Positions 32,124 to 44,488 of a DNA stretch of 64,000 bases are shown here, one piece after another. Origin of the DNA: Setoptus koraiensis (Eukaryota; Arthropoda); NCBI GenBank assembly GCA_048013815.1, contig CM106586.1, forward strand, positions 5,394,001-5,458,000, read 5' to 3'. The notes under the pieces are model-generated. The model was not told the origin of the DNA. It ran no database searches and saw only the letters and a list, made by a program, of their open reading frames with translations. Position numbers and translations under genes: made by a program. Numbering within the stretch: position 1 is the stretch's first letter; each line of letters opens with the position of its first letter.

Positions 32124-32759
32124 ATGGCCGACATTGGACTGGACGATTATACGACAGACGCGAGCGAAAACAGGCCCTCTATTAGTGATAAAATTTTCAA
32201 GCCGATCAATCAAAGGTACCAACTACTGCTAGATCTTTGGACGCCTCATGTTGCGTCGAGATGGATATTCTCTATTGTAATACTATTATTATTTATGACT
32301 AGAGTTATATTAGCACAAGGGTGGTATATCATATGCTACGGATTGAGTATATATTATTTAAATTTATTTATTGGCTTCCTAAGTCCCAAAATTGATCCAG
32401 CGTTCAGAGAATCAGAAGACTATGACGACGGCGAAGGTATGTCGTTGCCAACTCATGCAAATGAAGAATTTAAACCATTTATAAGACGTTTGCCGGAGTT
32501 CAAATTCTGGTATAATGCCACCAAAGCAACTATTATATCATTGGTGCTATCAATGTTCGAAATATTTGATCTGCCTGTGTTCTGGCCAATATTGTTATTA
32601 TACTTCATTATATTGTTCGTGATGACAATGAGACAACAAATTAAACACATGTGGAAATACAGATATGTTCCATGGAATAGAGGCAAGCAACGCTACGGGG
32701 GCAACGTCAATAATAACAATAAAGAGGACTCGGCTAGATTGTTCTCAGCGCCAACATGA
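32124..32759 (+). CDS. RER1: RER1-type ER retrieval receptor
   Basis: Intronless 211-residue Golgi membrane protein that returns escaped ER membrane proteins by COPI retrieval. Highly diagnostic blocks are present: AQGWYIICYGLSIYYLNLF, FLSPKIDPAF, EEFKPFIRRLPEFKFW and FWPILLLYFIILF followed by RQQIKHMWKYRYVPW. The four membrane segments of the family are visible (about 48-85 and 138-175, each region holding two). Length is as expected. The C-terminal tail is Asn-rich. Confidence 0.95.
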   Translation: MADIGLDDYTTDASENRPSISDKIFKPINQRYQLLLDLWTPHVASRWIFSIVILLLFMTRVILAQGWYIICYGLSIYYLNLFIGFLSPKIDPAFRESEDYDDGEGMSLPTHANEEFKPFIRRLPEFKFWYNATKATIISLVLSMFEIFDLPVFWPILLLYFIILFVMTMRQQIKHMWKYRYVPWNRGKQRYGGNVNNNNKEDSARLFSAPT

Positions 32760-32860
32760 ACCCTGTTCAATGAGATATAACTTTAACTATGGCATAAATC
32801 ATGAGCTGTGTTCTTATGACAAGAAAGAAATCAATAACTTACATCTCTCCACACTATGCA

Positions 32861-32883
32861 ATATATATATATATATATATATA
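32861..32883. repeat. (AT)n microsatellite
   Basis: Uninterrupted AT run about 100 bp after the RER1 stop codon. Confidence 0.9.
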
Positions 32884-33489
32884 AGGTATAAAAAATCTTT
32901 ATAGTTATATAAAAACTGGAATAACTAGCAAACGCATTGACGGTATTATTATCATGAGTGAAAACAAACAATCTGTGAAATGAATCTAACTTTCGCGAAC
33001 GTTCATTCTTAGTGAGAACGTTTGCGAAACCAATGGTCAATGCTCTCGACCAAGGAAGTTCTTTCGGTACTCTATGGTACGTTCCAATACCCCGCTACTT
33101 GTTCATCTTTTATCTACTTGCTACTTAGCCATTTGTTTATCAGTAGCTCATATCTATCGCTGATATGTGACCGTTGAGTGTAATCTACTGCTCAGGCGAT
33201 GTACAGGGTCTTCTTGTCTGATAAAAAAACCTGGCTAGCCCGTACTTGAATCTCTCAGCGATACATGTTGTGGGGGCATCTACTACGAGATTTATAATAG
33301 TATCTATATCCTAATAAATATCGATTTTTATTGGAATTAACTCTCTTGGAAGTAGTTGTCAAATAGCGGTGCGCCCTACAATCTACCGTTAAGTGCACCA
33401 ACAATGAAATATACTTACATAAAGCAGCAGCGAACACATAATAGAAGGAAGTACACGTATGTAAACGTAAATCGAGTAGGAAAGACCGA

Positions 33490-33523
33490 TAAGAGAGATA
33501 GAGAGTGAGAGAGAGAGATAGAG
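33490..33523. repeat. GA-rich microsatellite
   Basis: GA dinucleotides with occasional TA, about 460 bp upstream of the AMP deaminase start codon. Confidence 0.85.
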
Positions 33524-33984
33524 CTATATACAACAACTAGTGAGCAGCGAACAACAGCAACAACAAAAACAAGAGCTATTGCCACTATAAGACCATAATA
33601 TAACTAGAGCAAGAGCAGTGTTTACGCCACTTGGAATAACAACATCATAAACCTATCTTGAACCGCTCACAATTGTCAGTCAGATTACACTATAGCACGA
33701 TATTACTAGTAATAGCGTTAACAAACTAATTGCTCGATTGCCATAACATGTCTTGAACTCTAATTAAGAGATAGCAACACACAAATAGCAGACACAACTA
33801 CAGATATTTTTCTCATTATTAATATAAATACAAACATAATTATAATAAATATATATATACAACAGAGTGAAATATAGAGATAGTAAAACAGATCAGTGCC
33901 AAGAGTATATATTAGAATTATATAAAGTAAGTGGGTGAATGCTCAAATATAATAAGAAAATCTTGTCATTGTTGAGAGAATATT

Positions 33985-36900
33985 ATGGATCAAATCGATT
34001 TAAAATTGGATAGTAGCAAGGAGGAAGAGTTTGATTACACAGGTAGATCTCACAACATTTCTATTGATGATCTAGAAGATAACGATTTACAGGTTAGAAT
34101 CCAGAATATATCGTCAGATAGTCCATTATCGATAATCACTAGTACGCACAATAGCAGTGAGTTACATTCTAGTCGCAAAGAAGACAGTTTCTCAGATCAT
34201 GATGACGAAGACGATGATGACATCAATGGCAATAAGAAATTTGACGAAGAGGTCAAAACAAAAGAGATTAGTGCACCGTATGAGGTGCCTCATTTTCCAA
34301 TAGAATTGGCGGAGCACCGACGCCAAGTTCAACAGCAGTTATCTGATTTTGCCTTGAAAGAACTGGAAGAGAAGGCAATCTATTTGGAGGATGTCCAAAG
34401 TCAAACAACCAATAGCGAAAATAATTCTCATAGCGTTGTAACTCGTATTGTTAGCCAAGCAAGCTCGATCAATTTGAACAGTGAATCATTTCAAAACAGC
34501 AGCAATAACATCGTGGGCGGAACAGTAGCAGCCTCGGGGGTAGCTCTCATCAATCAGCAGTTGCAATTCAACCAAAAAAGCCAACCATCGGCGCCTGGCC
34601 AAGCAGCACAACGTTGGCCTCATGAAGACTCCAATCTGTTGTCGCCTGAGTCTACCAATGTCACCGGGGTGGCGGATGAAATTGACTATCTGCCACACTT
34701 CCAGCGTATATACAGCACTGGAGATGACAAGAGCGGGGTAAGTGGCTTATCATGGTCTCATTGGTGATAATATCATTTGAATTGGTTAATGATTCAATCA
34801 TTTGAACATCAATTTGGTTAATATTGTTCTTTTGCTAACAATGCCCCTAGGTATCGGTGGAGGATCTGCGTCATGCAGCCAAACATCTTCGCAAAGCTCT
34901 ACGATTGCGAGAACGTTACATGGAGATGAGCTTTCAGAGTTTTCCTAACGTTACCAAACGTTTAATTCACAAGAATCCAGCACCTGAGACTAACCTTCCA
35001 TTCGAGTATGGTAAGTAAACCATTGACAGGCAACTAAATACTGAATACTTAAATAATAATTATCGAGGACCTCTATAAAGGTTTTCTTCTATGAGTTAAA
35101 GTTTCGTTGAAATCGAGCAGCGACGAAAAACAATACAAAAGACATCTACGACATGGTCAAACAGAAATAAATGACAAGGAAGAGCGAGAAGAGTTACTTA
35201 ATAGGTCATTAGCTGTTTAGTTTTATCATTATCATTATTATTATTATCATTACCGTTATTACTATTATAATTTGATTGCGGCACTTTAATGTATAATTGC
35301 TAAATTATTCATTATCAGGAACCATCACTATACCTGGCTTGGGATGCCTGATTCGGCCGAACTTTATCAAGAAGTCATCGTCAACTCCGGTGTTCCCCCA
35401 ACAAACAAAACTGTATCGCAAGAGCCGCAAAGCGGGCAAAGGTATCGCAGACTCGGGTAGTGCTAGCTAGAACTAACCAGCCAGCCAGCCCAAGATAGTT
35501 CTTAGGCTCACATCGCTAGTAGTGTGTCGAACAGCACATGAACGGATGTTTAGATTTGTGAATGCCATTTATGTGATTAGATAGTTTATTAGTGAACTAG
35601 AATAAGAATAGTTGTTGCACGATGTTAGAACCCACAAATCAGACCAAACAATAGTGAAGACATTAGACAGAATGATAGATTTAAAATTCTTTATAATCTC
35701 TAAAACATATATTGAAAACGCTTAGAGCTGCTAGATAACTATTAACCTTTTGCATCCATTCTACAGTGAGCTAACATGTGTATTTACTATCACAACTTTC
35801 TCATCTCATAATAATCGTCCTTGTCAATATTCTCGCTCAATATTCATTCAGTCAACCATGAAATTGAACCACCGGCTAATGGGAATCCCTGGATTTGTAA
35901 AGAGAAACCTATTGATTCACATTTTGGACTCAAGATGATACACGGAGTCATGCACGTTTATCGCACAAAGGAGGACCTCAACCAAAACAAGCCAATAAAA
36001 TTTAACAATCCAACTCTGAAAGAATTCATCGATGACGTTAAATACATGTGCTACATGATAACTGACGGTCCATTGAAGTCCTTTTGTTACCGACGGCTAT
36101 GTTATCTGTCAAACAAGTTTCAATTGCACGCATTGCTGAATGAGATGCGAGAATTAGCGGCGCAAAAGGCCGTTTCTCATCGCGACTTCTATAATATTCG
36201 TAAAGTGGATACCCACGTTCATGCGGCCTCATGCATGAATCAAAAACATTTGTTGCGTTTCATAAAGAAGACACTTAAGGCCAACAAAGACGACGTTGTT
36301 TGCTTGGGCAACGATGGTCAGCCCATGACGATGGAGGAGGTATTTAAGTCATTGGGCATCACATCTTATGATCTTAGTGTCGACATGTTGGATGTACATG
36401 CCGATAGAAATACATTTCATCGTTTTGACAAATTTAATGCCAAGTATAATCCCATAGGCGAGAGTCGTCTTAGGGAGATCTTCCTAAAAACAGACAATTT
36501 CATACAGGGTCGCTATTATGCGGAAATACTCAAAGAGGTACTGGCCGATCTAGACGAGTCCAAGTATCAGAATGCCGAACTGAGATTGTCAATTTACGGC
36601 AGAAAGAATGACGAATGGGACAACTTAGCCAAATGGGCCATCAATCATAATGTTTACTCGGACAATGTTCGCTGGATAATACAAGTGCCACGTCTGTATG
36701 ATGTTTACAAAACCAACAATATGATACAAAATTTCGAGGACATCATTAGGAATATCTTTCAGCCACTATTCGAGGCAACAAGTGACCCGAGCTCACATCC
36801 AGAGCTGAACATTTGGCTTCAGTATGTAAGTGGCTTTGATTCGGTGGACGACGAGAGTAAACACGAAAATCCTCTATTCGATAGCCTGATACCCTCCCCG

Positions 36901-37749
36901 GACCAATGGACGGATGAGGAGAATCCACCTTATAATTATTATCTCTATTATATGTATGTCAATATGACAATACTGAATCAATTGCGTGCCGAAAAAGGAT
37001 TGAACAAATTTGTTTTGAGGCCCCATTGTGGAGAGGCTGGTAACGTCCAGCATTTAATTGGTGGCTATCTAGTGAGCCAAAACATATCTCATGGCCTTTT
37101 GTTGCGCAAGGTGCCAGTGATGCAGTACCTATATTATTTGGCCCAGATTGGCATAGCCATGTCTCCTTTGTCAAATAATTCTCTATTTTTGAACTATCAC
37201 CGAAATCCACTGCCGGAATTTCTCTACAGAGGTTTAGTGGTATCACTATCAACCGATGACCCGTTACAATTTCATTTCACCAAAGAGCCACTGATGGAGG
37301 AATACTCAATTGCGGCTCAAGTGTGGAAATTAAGTAGTTGTGATATGTGCGAATTGGCACGTAACAGTGTTTTGATGTCAGACTTCCCGCATGAGGTAAA
37401 TATCGACGAAGAGGACTGCGTAAGTCTTATCAAATTGTTTTATTTGACTTCGCATGACAAAAGATTGCGCATGCATTTAATATCTATCTGTTTAGTTATA
37501 TGAGTTCCGCTAGAAATATACCACGCAGAGGTGAAGATATAGTTATAATTATAGTAATCCCAATCCCTTTTCTATTTCCCTCTTTCCCAACGACAGGTAA
37601 AACAACATTTTATTGGAGCCAATTTTGCCCGAGAAGGTGTGGCCAGCAATGACATAAAGCGTACTAACGTTCCTGATATCAGAGTGGCCTATAGATATGA
37701 GACTCTCTGCGAGGAATTGACCAGTTTATTCAGAACTGTTCCTCATTAG
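33985..37749 (+). CDS. AMPD2: AMP deaminase (AMPD2-like)
   Basis: AMP deaminase, converting AMP to IMP in purine salvage and adenylate balance; a cytosolic tetramer in the family. Predicted exons are 33985-34737, 34851-35010, 35852-37395 and 37597-37749 (869 residues), all phase-consistent. An optional 123 bp exon at 35319-35441 would also keep frame (910 residues). The catalytic core lies in the 1.5 kb exon: [19 protein letters not shown] (metal-binding H-x-H), [42 protein letters not shown], and ANFAREG and [17 protein letters not shown] from the last exon. The N-terminal 250 residues are acidic, Ser/Asn-rich and variable, as usual for AMPD. AMPD2 is the nearest paralogue by eye. Confidence 0.94.
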
Positions 37750-38287
37750 TGATTGAGTTTATTATAATCAGCTTAGACGTATCAACTCATTCTTTGCAAT
37801 CATCTATTATAGCTACGCACTCTCGCAAATCTTCACACTGTGTGAATTACACATTTTTTCTAGGATATTCATCAATATATCTTATCAACAAGATAAGATT
37901 GTCGGCCTCCAAAAAACCTTCAGTGTATTTTTTTCTTGTTTGCTATGTATAGTTATAGTGTATATGTTATGATGACTGCAATAAAATAATCATGAGTATC
38001 ATATATCTTATTAGCACTAACCAAGTATTAAATTTATAGATGATAAATCACCTCGGAATTGTTATTACTATCTGAAACTACATGGCAAGCAAAAATCACC
38101 CTAGAATTTCGTTGGTTTCGTCTTTTGATATGTTTCGATGAGTCAAGCTAAATGTTTATCACCTAATTCATTATCGTGGAAAACTCGACTTACATAATCT
38201 TATGAGTCATAATCAATCAAGAAGACTATATATAAACAATCATTCCAGTATTTATACCATTAAACCTTTGTGAGTAAAAAGTTCAAA
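37750..38287. other. Intergenic region, AMP deaminase to secreted protein
   Basis: This 538 bp AT-rich spacer between two + genes includes the AMPD 3' UTR (AATAAA near 37980). A possible TATA-like TATATATAAA lies near 38230, about 60 bp upstream of the next start codon. Confidence 0.4.
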
Positions 38288-39425
38288 ATGATGTGTCAAG
38301 TTTTATTGTTTATCGCAGCACTAATAGGTAAGAAAAGAAAGCCATTTATCTATAGATAAGGTTTGAAAAGTTTCAACAATCCTTCAAATAGTGTTTCACC
38401 TATCTCCATTTAAAGGCGCAGTCAGTATGGCATTCGCAACCAACAACGTCCGCATAGATGTTATTGAATACAACAAGATGCGAATGATTTACACAGATCC
38501 CGATCATTATGCAATCTACAACCCTGACTTTAAAAACAATTGGCTCGCGTATGTAGACAATCGATAAATACTTGATTCAGTTACATCAGCATAGCTCGGG
38601 TGAACCAATTTTACACCATGCCATTCCTCTATGTGTTTTTTCACGCAGGATCTCCCACAACTCGCAGTCTGCTAACATCTTGGGTCGAGATACCAAAATC
38701 ACAGCAAAAAAATGGTCGGCTCTGACAAAGAGTGAAATGGATGAAGCAGAAGCATCGAAGACATTCCTTAATAACATACGATGGAAAGGAATCAGTAGTG
38801 TCAAAGGTGATTTTGTTCGAATTTCGTCGTACGATCAGTTTGGATCTTTAACGAGCTCAAGTTCCGGGGGATCGGCTTCATCAGCATCCTCATCAAGCAT
38901 GAGTGTCAATGGAATGTCTGTCAGTAGAACGGGTGACAACAACTATGTAATAGCCAGGGATGATCTTCCATTCAACTGGATAAGGTAAGCCAAATAGAAG
39001 AGAAGAATCCAATGTAAATTCACAGTTTAACGAATTCACCAATTATTTCATCGCGATCATCCTTTACTCTTATAGGCTTTTCATCGACGATAAGATTGTC
39101 GGAACAGTCAAACGGGATGGTCAAGTATTCTACAACCATATCGATAGTCTTTCAAGTGATGAGCGAACTAAACTGAATGAGATAATGGACCAAATAAAAA
39201 CGATGAACCAAGCTCAAGATAGCATGATTAAAAGCATGAGCAATCCTTTTGACTTCGTTGCCAAAGCTATGAGTAAGCATTGAGAAGCGTTCACGTTGAT
39301 ACAAAACTTTAATCTAGTCAACAGGGGAGGGACGAGAAGTCTATCTTCGATCAATATCCTATCCCATAGGTCTTATAATGTTCACATTTCTTGAATTCCT
39401 TACAGGTGGAATGTTCGGAAGATGA
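38288..39425 (+). CDS. Secreted protein of unknown family, five exons
   Basis: Predicted 241-residue secreted protein from exons 38288-38327, 38416-38548, 38649-38984, 39076-39272 and 39406-39425, all with GT-AG borders and agreeing phases. It starts with a signal peptide (MMCQVLLFIAALIGAVSMAFA) split by the first intron. The mature part has acidic and aromatic segments (IEYNKMRMIYTDPDHYAIYN), a Ser-rich low-complexity stretch near 118-140, and a C-terminal Met/Gln-rich helix (EIMDQIKTMNQAQDSMIKSM). No cysteine occurs after the signal peptide, so it is not a disulfide-rich toxin-like peptide. I recognise no domain. The consistent phase across four introns is good evidence that the gene is real. 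Confidence 0.7.
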
Positions 39426-40231
39426 AGCGCGCAGTTACTCACTTCTATTATGGATTATGATTCGGCAAGTGGGAATTCACTTTGAAGCTAGGGAATTAAT
39501 TGGGTTCTGATGAGTCTATTATCAACAACATCATTCAACTCATGATCCCATAATCCATTATATTTTCCCGCAACGAGAACCTCCATTGCTTCACACGTTT
39601 AGTTTTCCACTAAGCTTTTGCAAGCTGGGTGGTGGTCAATTTGTCGACTCATTCATAATATAAATAAAATTTTGGTCGGATGAAACATCTAGCCGTTTCA
39701 TATTCAATGACCATGTTAACATATCAGTATCCATCTTGGTGAATATAATGGCACCGATATTGTGGTTTAAATGAACTTTAATTAATACAAATGGGTGCTG
39801 AGACTATCAAACAATGATGATTGGATGATGAGAATAGTTTTCTTTCGATAATTGTCGGAATCTGTAGATATTTGTTGATATTCACACCAAGGGAAGTTCA
39901 CCTTTCGAACTCTCGCGCTCCTCGTAAAAGTTTTGCATTGCAGTTGCATCCGCTGGAGGGGATTTTAGCTACACACAGACGTTTGAAGGAGTTGTCCGCC
40001 ATTTGGCTCTGTTAGACCGGCTCAGGCCGCAGTGGTTTATTTGCACACTTTGTGCCACATCATCTGATCATCGGTGTCCAAGCGAAAGCTGTCACATTTC
40101 CCGTTTTTGAACGAACAACTTCGAAACAATCATTGGATATTTATTTATTGATTTACATAGAAAGATATTGCATATTTCGTTCTACTCAAATTAAAAACCG
40201 GTATATATTTCATACTATACAATCTACAGCC
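39426..40231. other. Intergenic region, secreted protein to SSR3
   Basis: This 806 bp holds the 3' UTR of the secreted gene and the SSR3 promoter. A near-match to a UPR element (CCACATCA, 40055-40062) lies 170 bp upstream of the SSR3 ATG. Confidence 0.4.
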
Positions 40232-40860
40232 ATGGCCAAAGGAAAAAATCTAACGAAAGAAGAGGAATTGCTTCTACAGGATTTTAGTCGCGATGTCTCT
40301 AAAAAATCCTCATTATTACTCCATGGAAACGCATTGCTTGTTGCTGTCTTACCATTATGTAAGTTGTAATCATCCCTCTATACATTTTATGAATGTCTGC
40401 CAGTCTTTGTTTTACAACAACTAAACTGACTTATTTGTATAACCGTCTAAACGCGGTTTTCTTTCACCCTTGAACAGATTTGTTTTGGCGAATCCACATG
40501 ATGGATACCGGAACCATCACCCTTCTATTGACAGCAATTGTTACGGCCACTTCAACTTACTTGCTATCCAGCGCATACAAGAATGTCAAGTTCATCTTGA
40601 AACATAAAATAGCTCAAAAGAAAGGAGACGCCATAGCAAAAGAGGTAGCCAAACAGGTGGCCACTGATAAGAGCTTGGGAAAACGTGAAAAAGACGATCG
40701 GGTTCTATTTGAAAAAAATGAGGTGTCTGATTACGAATCAATGACCTTTTCCATTTTCTACATTAATTTAATATTTCTTACCGCAGTTGTGCTTTTGTCA
40801 ACATTTATTGTTGGTCCATTGGTTCAAAACCCAAACACCAATTATGTCATGTCCGTAAAA
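40232..40860 (+). CDS. SSR3: Translocon-associated protein subunit gamma (SSR3/TRAP-gamma), C-terminus lost
   Basis: Multi-spanning ER membrane subunit of the TRAP complex at the Sec61 translocon. Exons are 40232-40358 and 40478 to about 40860, with donor TTAT|GTAAGT and acceptor GAACAG|AT. The protein follows SSR3 closely: EEELLLQDFSRD near the start, LFWRIHMMD at the splice, STYLLSSAYKNVKFILKHKI and VSDYESMTFSIFYINLIFLT. Family-like sequence stops after TNYVMSV (40857), about 15 residues before the usual end. From there the reading enters the base-skewed block, so the frame that runs on to 41145 is not credible protein. Confidence refers to the part before the break. Confidence 0.9.
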
Positions 40861-43800
40861 AGTTGCACCAACCGGACCCTGACCACAAATCATATACCCA
40901 CCCTAACCACCACCATGCGCCCCCCACAAAAAAATCTCCACCACCACTACCAAACCAAGATGACCCAGCCCCATCACCAGAAACACTCTACCCCACCCTC
41001 CTCCCACCAACACCCTCTGCCACAATCCTACTTCCCCTCCATGCGTTCTTTCTACCAACGAAAACACAATCTCGCTTTATTTACAGCCCCGATAATCCTC
41101 CGCCACTCACCCGCATCATCTCCCCCACCCCCCCCCCCCACCTAACGACTGATCCGCCACACATCATCAACCCCTAATTTTCTATCTCTATCCCCTCCTC
41201 CCAGTACATCCTCCGACTCCTAACAAGACACATAACGAAATTTTGAACCATCCCACACCAACACGATAAACAATATAAAATCCGCCCTCAACATTCCCCT
41301 ACTCCCCCCATCACTCCCCTCCACACCCCGCCACTTCACAACCCACCCCCATGTCAGCAGTGCCACCTTACGCTAAAAATGCAGCCCATTGTCATACTAC
41401 CTGTTATACAAATCACCACATTTCCTCCTTTAATGGCCCTAGATCGGGGGGCGGCTGATTAATCCTCTCCTCCTCATTCCAAATGCTTTCTGGCTCATTC
41501 GTTCCTAATCACGAACCAAAAATTCATTACCATTAATCAACCTGCCAGCACAACCTTAAGTACAAAACCTAATGGCACACAATATCCACTCAACAATTGA
41601 GTTACATTTGCAAAGTCATTCAAAAATCAAATCTACGCCTCTTCTCCCGACATCCCACTACAAACACATACCCAACCCATGCCCACTCCACAATCCCAAA
41701 TGCCAAAATCGCCTGGAATAACTTAAAACTCCCCCGTGCCCCATATCCATCAAACTCAATTCCACCTCTTCGACCCATCATAGTCCCCCCTATAGTCCCA
41801 AAACTTCCCGACATAACCGCCTCCCCTTGTGCCTCCCTTCCCGCTCCCCGCCCCTCCTCAGGTGGCATGCACTCCATAGTGGCATCTCAAACCATAATTC
41901 CCAATCACCACATCTGGGCCGTTAATCCATTTCAAAACAGAGCCAAAAGGCTGACAAACTCCAACAACACTTCTTTGTAAGTTAAAACGCCCACCCACAC
42001 GGCCCACCAGCGGCATCATACTCTGCAATTCAACACTTAATACTAGTATTCGCGAAGTTATCATAAAGTAGAATATTTCAAAACCATCAGAGCGGCCCAT
42101 GAAACAGAGGTACCCAGGTGTCAACCCCGCATTACACAACCCTTACAGACCTCTTTGCCCATCGCTCTGTCACACATGATTCCTAGAAATAACAAGCCAA
42201 CCGCCCCCTATCTCCCAAAGTGCACGCCAACCAATACTGTTCCGTCCGAACACAAGTGAAATGTCACTCCTTCAGTCACCCGGCGTCATGCCCCTCCAAA
42301 AAAATCACCTCCCCCACAACCATATCCCCACACGGAAACACAAACAAAGCTCAAAACTCCTGCCCTCCCTGAACAACCCGACAACCACCCATACACCCCC
42401 ACAAACTATCCAAGCACCCCCTCCACTTCAATCTTTCTGATCATGCAATTCACAACAACCCCCCACTCTAGTCACACTCACCAAGACAACCACTCAAACC
42501 ATCATTACCAATCAACACCATCCCCCCACCCTCACCTTAGTACGCATCATTTCCACATAACAAGACCCCAACCACTATACGTCCTACTTATTGTCCTCCA
42601 CTCCAAAAAAACACCTCTTCCCATTTTCCACTTTGTTTCCGCCACCCCGCCACTCTTATACCTGGCATGGTCCGCCCAATGAGAAGGGTCCGACGACCTA
42701 ACCCCCCACCCCCACAATTCTCTGAGCCACAAAGTGGTCCAAACATCTCCTGCATCAAATCCACAGACAGCCAAAAAGATTCGAACTGTATTTCCTCCCA
42801 CACACTACAGTTCCCCACCACGCACCACCCCCACCCTTCACTAACCCGCCAACAATTACCTTTATCCCACCGAATACCCCCCGCCACATTCGTACAGGTT
42901 ACCGAATCCCCATAACCCAAAACACCATATACATCCTCTCCGTACCTGTTCGCCCCCACCCCGTCGCTATCATAAATGTGAATCCTCCCCACGAACCAGA
43001 CCCTCCTTCATTTCTCGTCCTCGTCGCCCCTCCCCATCGCCAAACTACCTCCCTTGACCCATCAACTCCCCACACACATCAAACCATGTCACAAATTACA
43101 ATCACTCTAAACACAAGCCAACCGACATAATTCCAAACCTGACACACCACATTCTCGGCAACAACTAGGCCCCTATTTACCCCACCTCCCGCAACACCCT
43201 CATCTTCCTCACTCGCAACCCACTCCAACATCCCTCAGCTCAAACCACCCCCACATTAAAAACGAACCCCCAAACAACCACCTAAACGGCCATCCAGTGT
43301 CAAAATCATAACCTAGCCTTAGTCTATTACCCCCAAAACTCTTAAACTCCACCCCCCCCCACACAAGGAACACACAGCCCTCGACCCGAAACTCCAGCCT
43401 CAAAACTGTCACATCCGCACTATCGTACCTCACCCATCAACAAAAATCATCTCCAATCTTCCTAACACAATTAGTGACCTTCACCCCAACCTCTCCCACC
43501 AATCTATAAATTCCCTACCAACGCACCCCAACCCCCCACCCATGCCTACCCACACGCTACCCCGCCCTCTCCGAGATTTTTCCTTCCAATCCAATAGAAT
43601 AACCGAACAACACACACCCCCCATCAAACCCCACTACTTGCCTCCCCATCCCTACAAATCAACGTCACCACTCCCCTCCTTCCCAATTAATCCATCTCCA
43701 GCTTGCAATCACAACAAAACTCAGTGCAACTGCAAGACACGATATACAAAATTCAAAAAAAACCAACCCTCAAACTCTCCTCTACAACTCCCTCCTATCC

Positions 43801-44470
43801 CATCCACAATTACCACAAAATCGAATCCCCAGCACCGCTTGAGTTAATGCCCCCATGCCTGTCAGACCTATAAAAACCCCCTAGACACGCACCCCTCCTA
43901 CTTCCGCCACCCCAACCCGTCCTAAATCCCCAACCATCAATCTCCCCCCCACTCCAGCCCCCAGACCCTAACTCCAACATTCTTCCCTCCCACACGCACA
44001 TATCCGCCACATCATCCGTCCATCGAACCATGATACGAATCAACCACCCCCCCCGCCACCATCAAGTGCAACAAACACTCCTCAACGACTCCGAGGCCCA
44101 ACAACGACCAACCCGACTATCCCATTGACCGCGCCTACAACAAGATTCACGCTACTACCTTCCAGTATACGCCATCCATTATATCCCGCCTGCTTCACCA
44201 AAAGACTTACCTAAATTGGTATTCGGAGAAGCCCGAACCACCAAAACCCGAGTGCCCCAAAACGCCACGGTCAATACTCACGTCCATCCTTACCCGCAAA
44301 CAAATCACCACTCATTAGCCAAACCACACGACCTACCCTAATAGCAAATTCCCCGCACCCACTAATGTCTAAATGACCAGGCGTCTCCAGAAGTTCTCGT
44401 GCGACACAACATCCGCTGTCTAAGACCATCAAACAAGCCTGCCAAGTGTCCCAGAGTGTAGACCTACGAT
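40858..44470. other. Block of extreme A+C-rich, G-poor sequence, no genuine gene visible
   Basis: About 3.6 kb with sharp edges in which the + strand is mostly C and A. Two 60-base lines counted by hand give A19 T6 C31 G4 (from 42361) and A18 T9 C30 G3 (from 43501). Open frames here (for example 40863-41177, 43542-43847) arise because G-poor sequence has few TAG and TGA codons; their products are Pro/His/Thr strings without domains. The block removes the SSR3 C-terminus and the EXOC2 N-terminal part. The edges are approximate. An error-filled assembly patch is more likely than real biology. Confidence 0.8.
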
Positions 44471-44488
44471 ATAACTATTAAACTACAG

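Larger units (their letters stand above)
32760..33984. other. Intergenic region, RER1 to AMP deaminase
   Basis: This 1.2 kb holds an (AT)n run at 32861-32883 and a GA-rich run at 33490-33523. The right part is AT- and CA-rich and is probably the AMP deaminase 5' UTR and promoter. Confidence 0.4.

Noticed and set aside
35750-35938. Open frame with an ATG upstream of the main AMP deaminase exon
   Set aside because: It lies in the wrong frame relative to the conserved exon, which begins after the acceptor at 35851.
40863-44043. Many Pro/His/Thr-rich open frames on + and Gly/Trp-rich ones on -
   Set aside because: They follow from the G-poor composition, which removes TAG and TGA from +; no domains, no conserved motifs.
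40858-44470. Inserted mitochondrial DNA as an explanation of the strand skew
   Set aside because: No mitochondrial protein or rRNA motifs are readable, and the C level is far above what mitochondrial strands of arthropods show.
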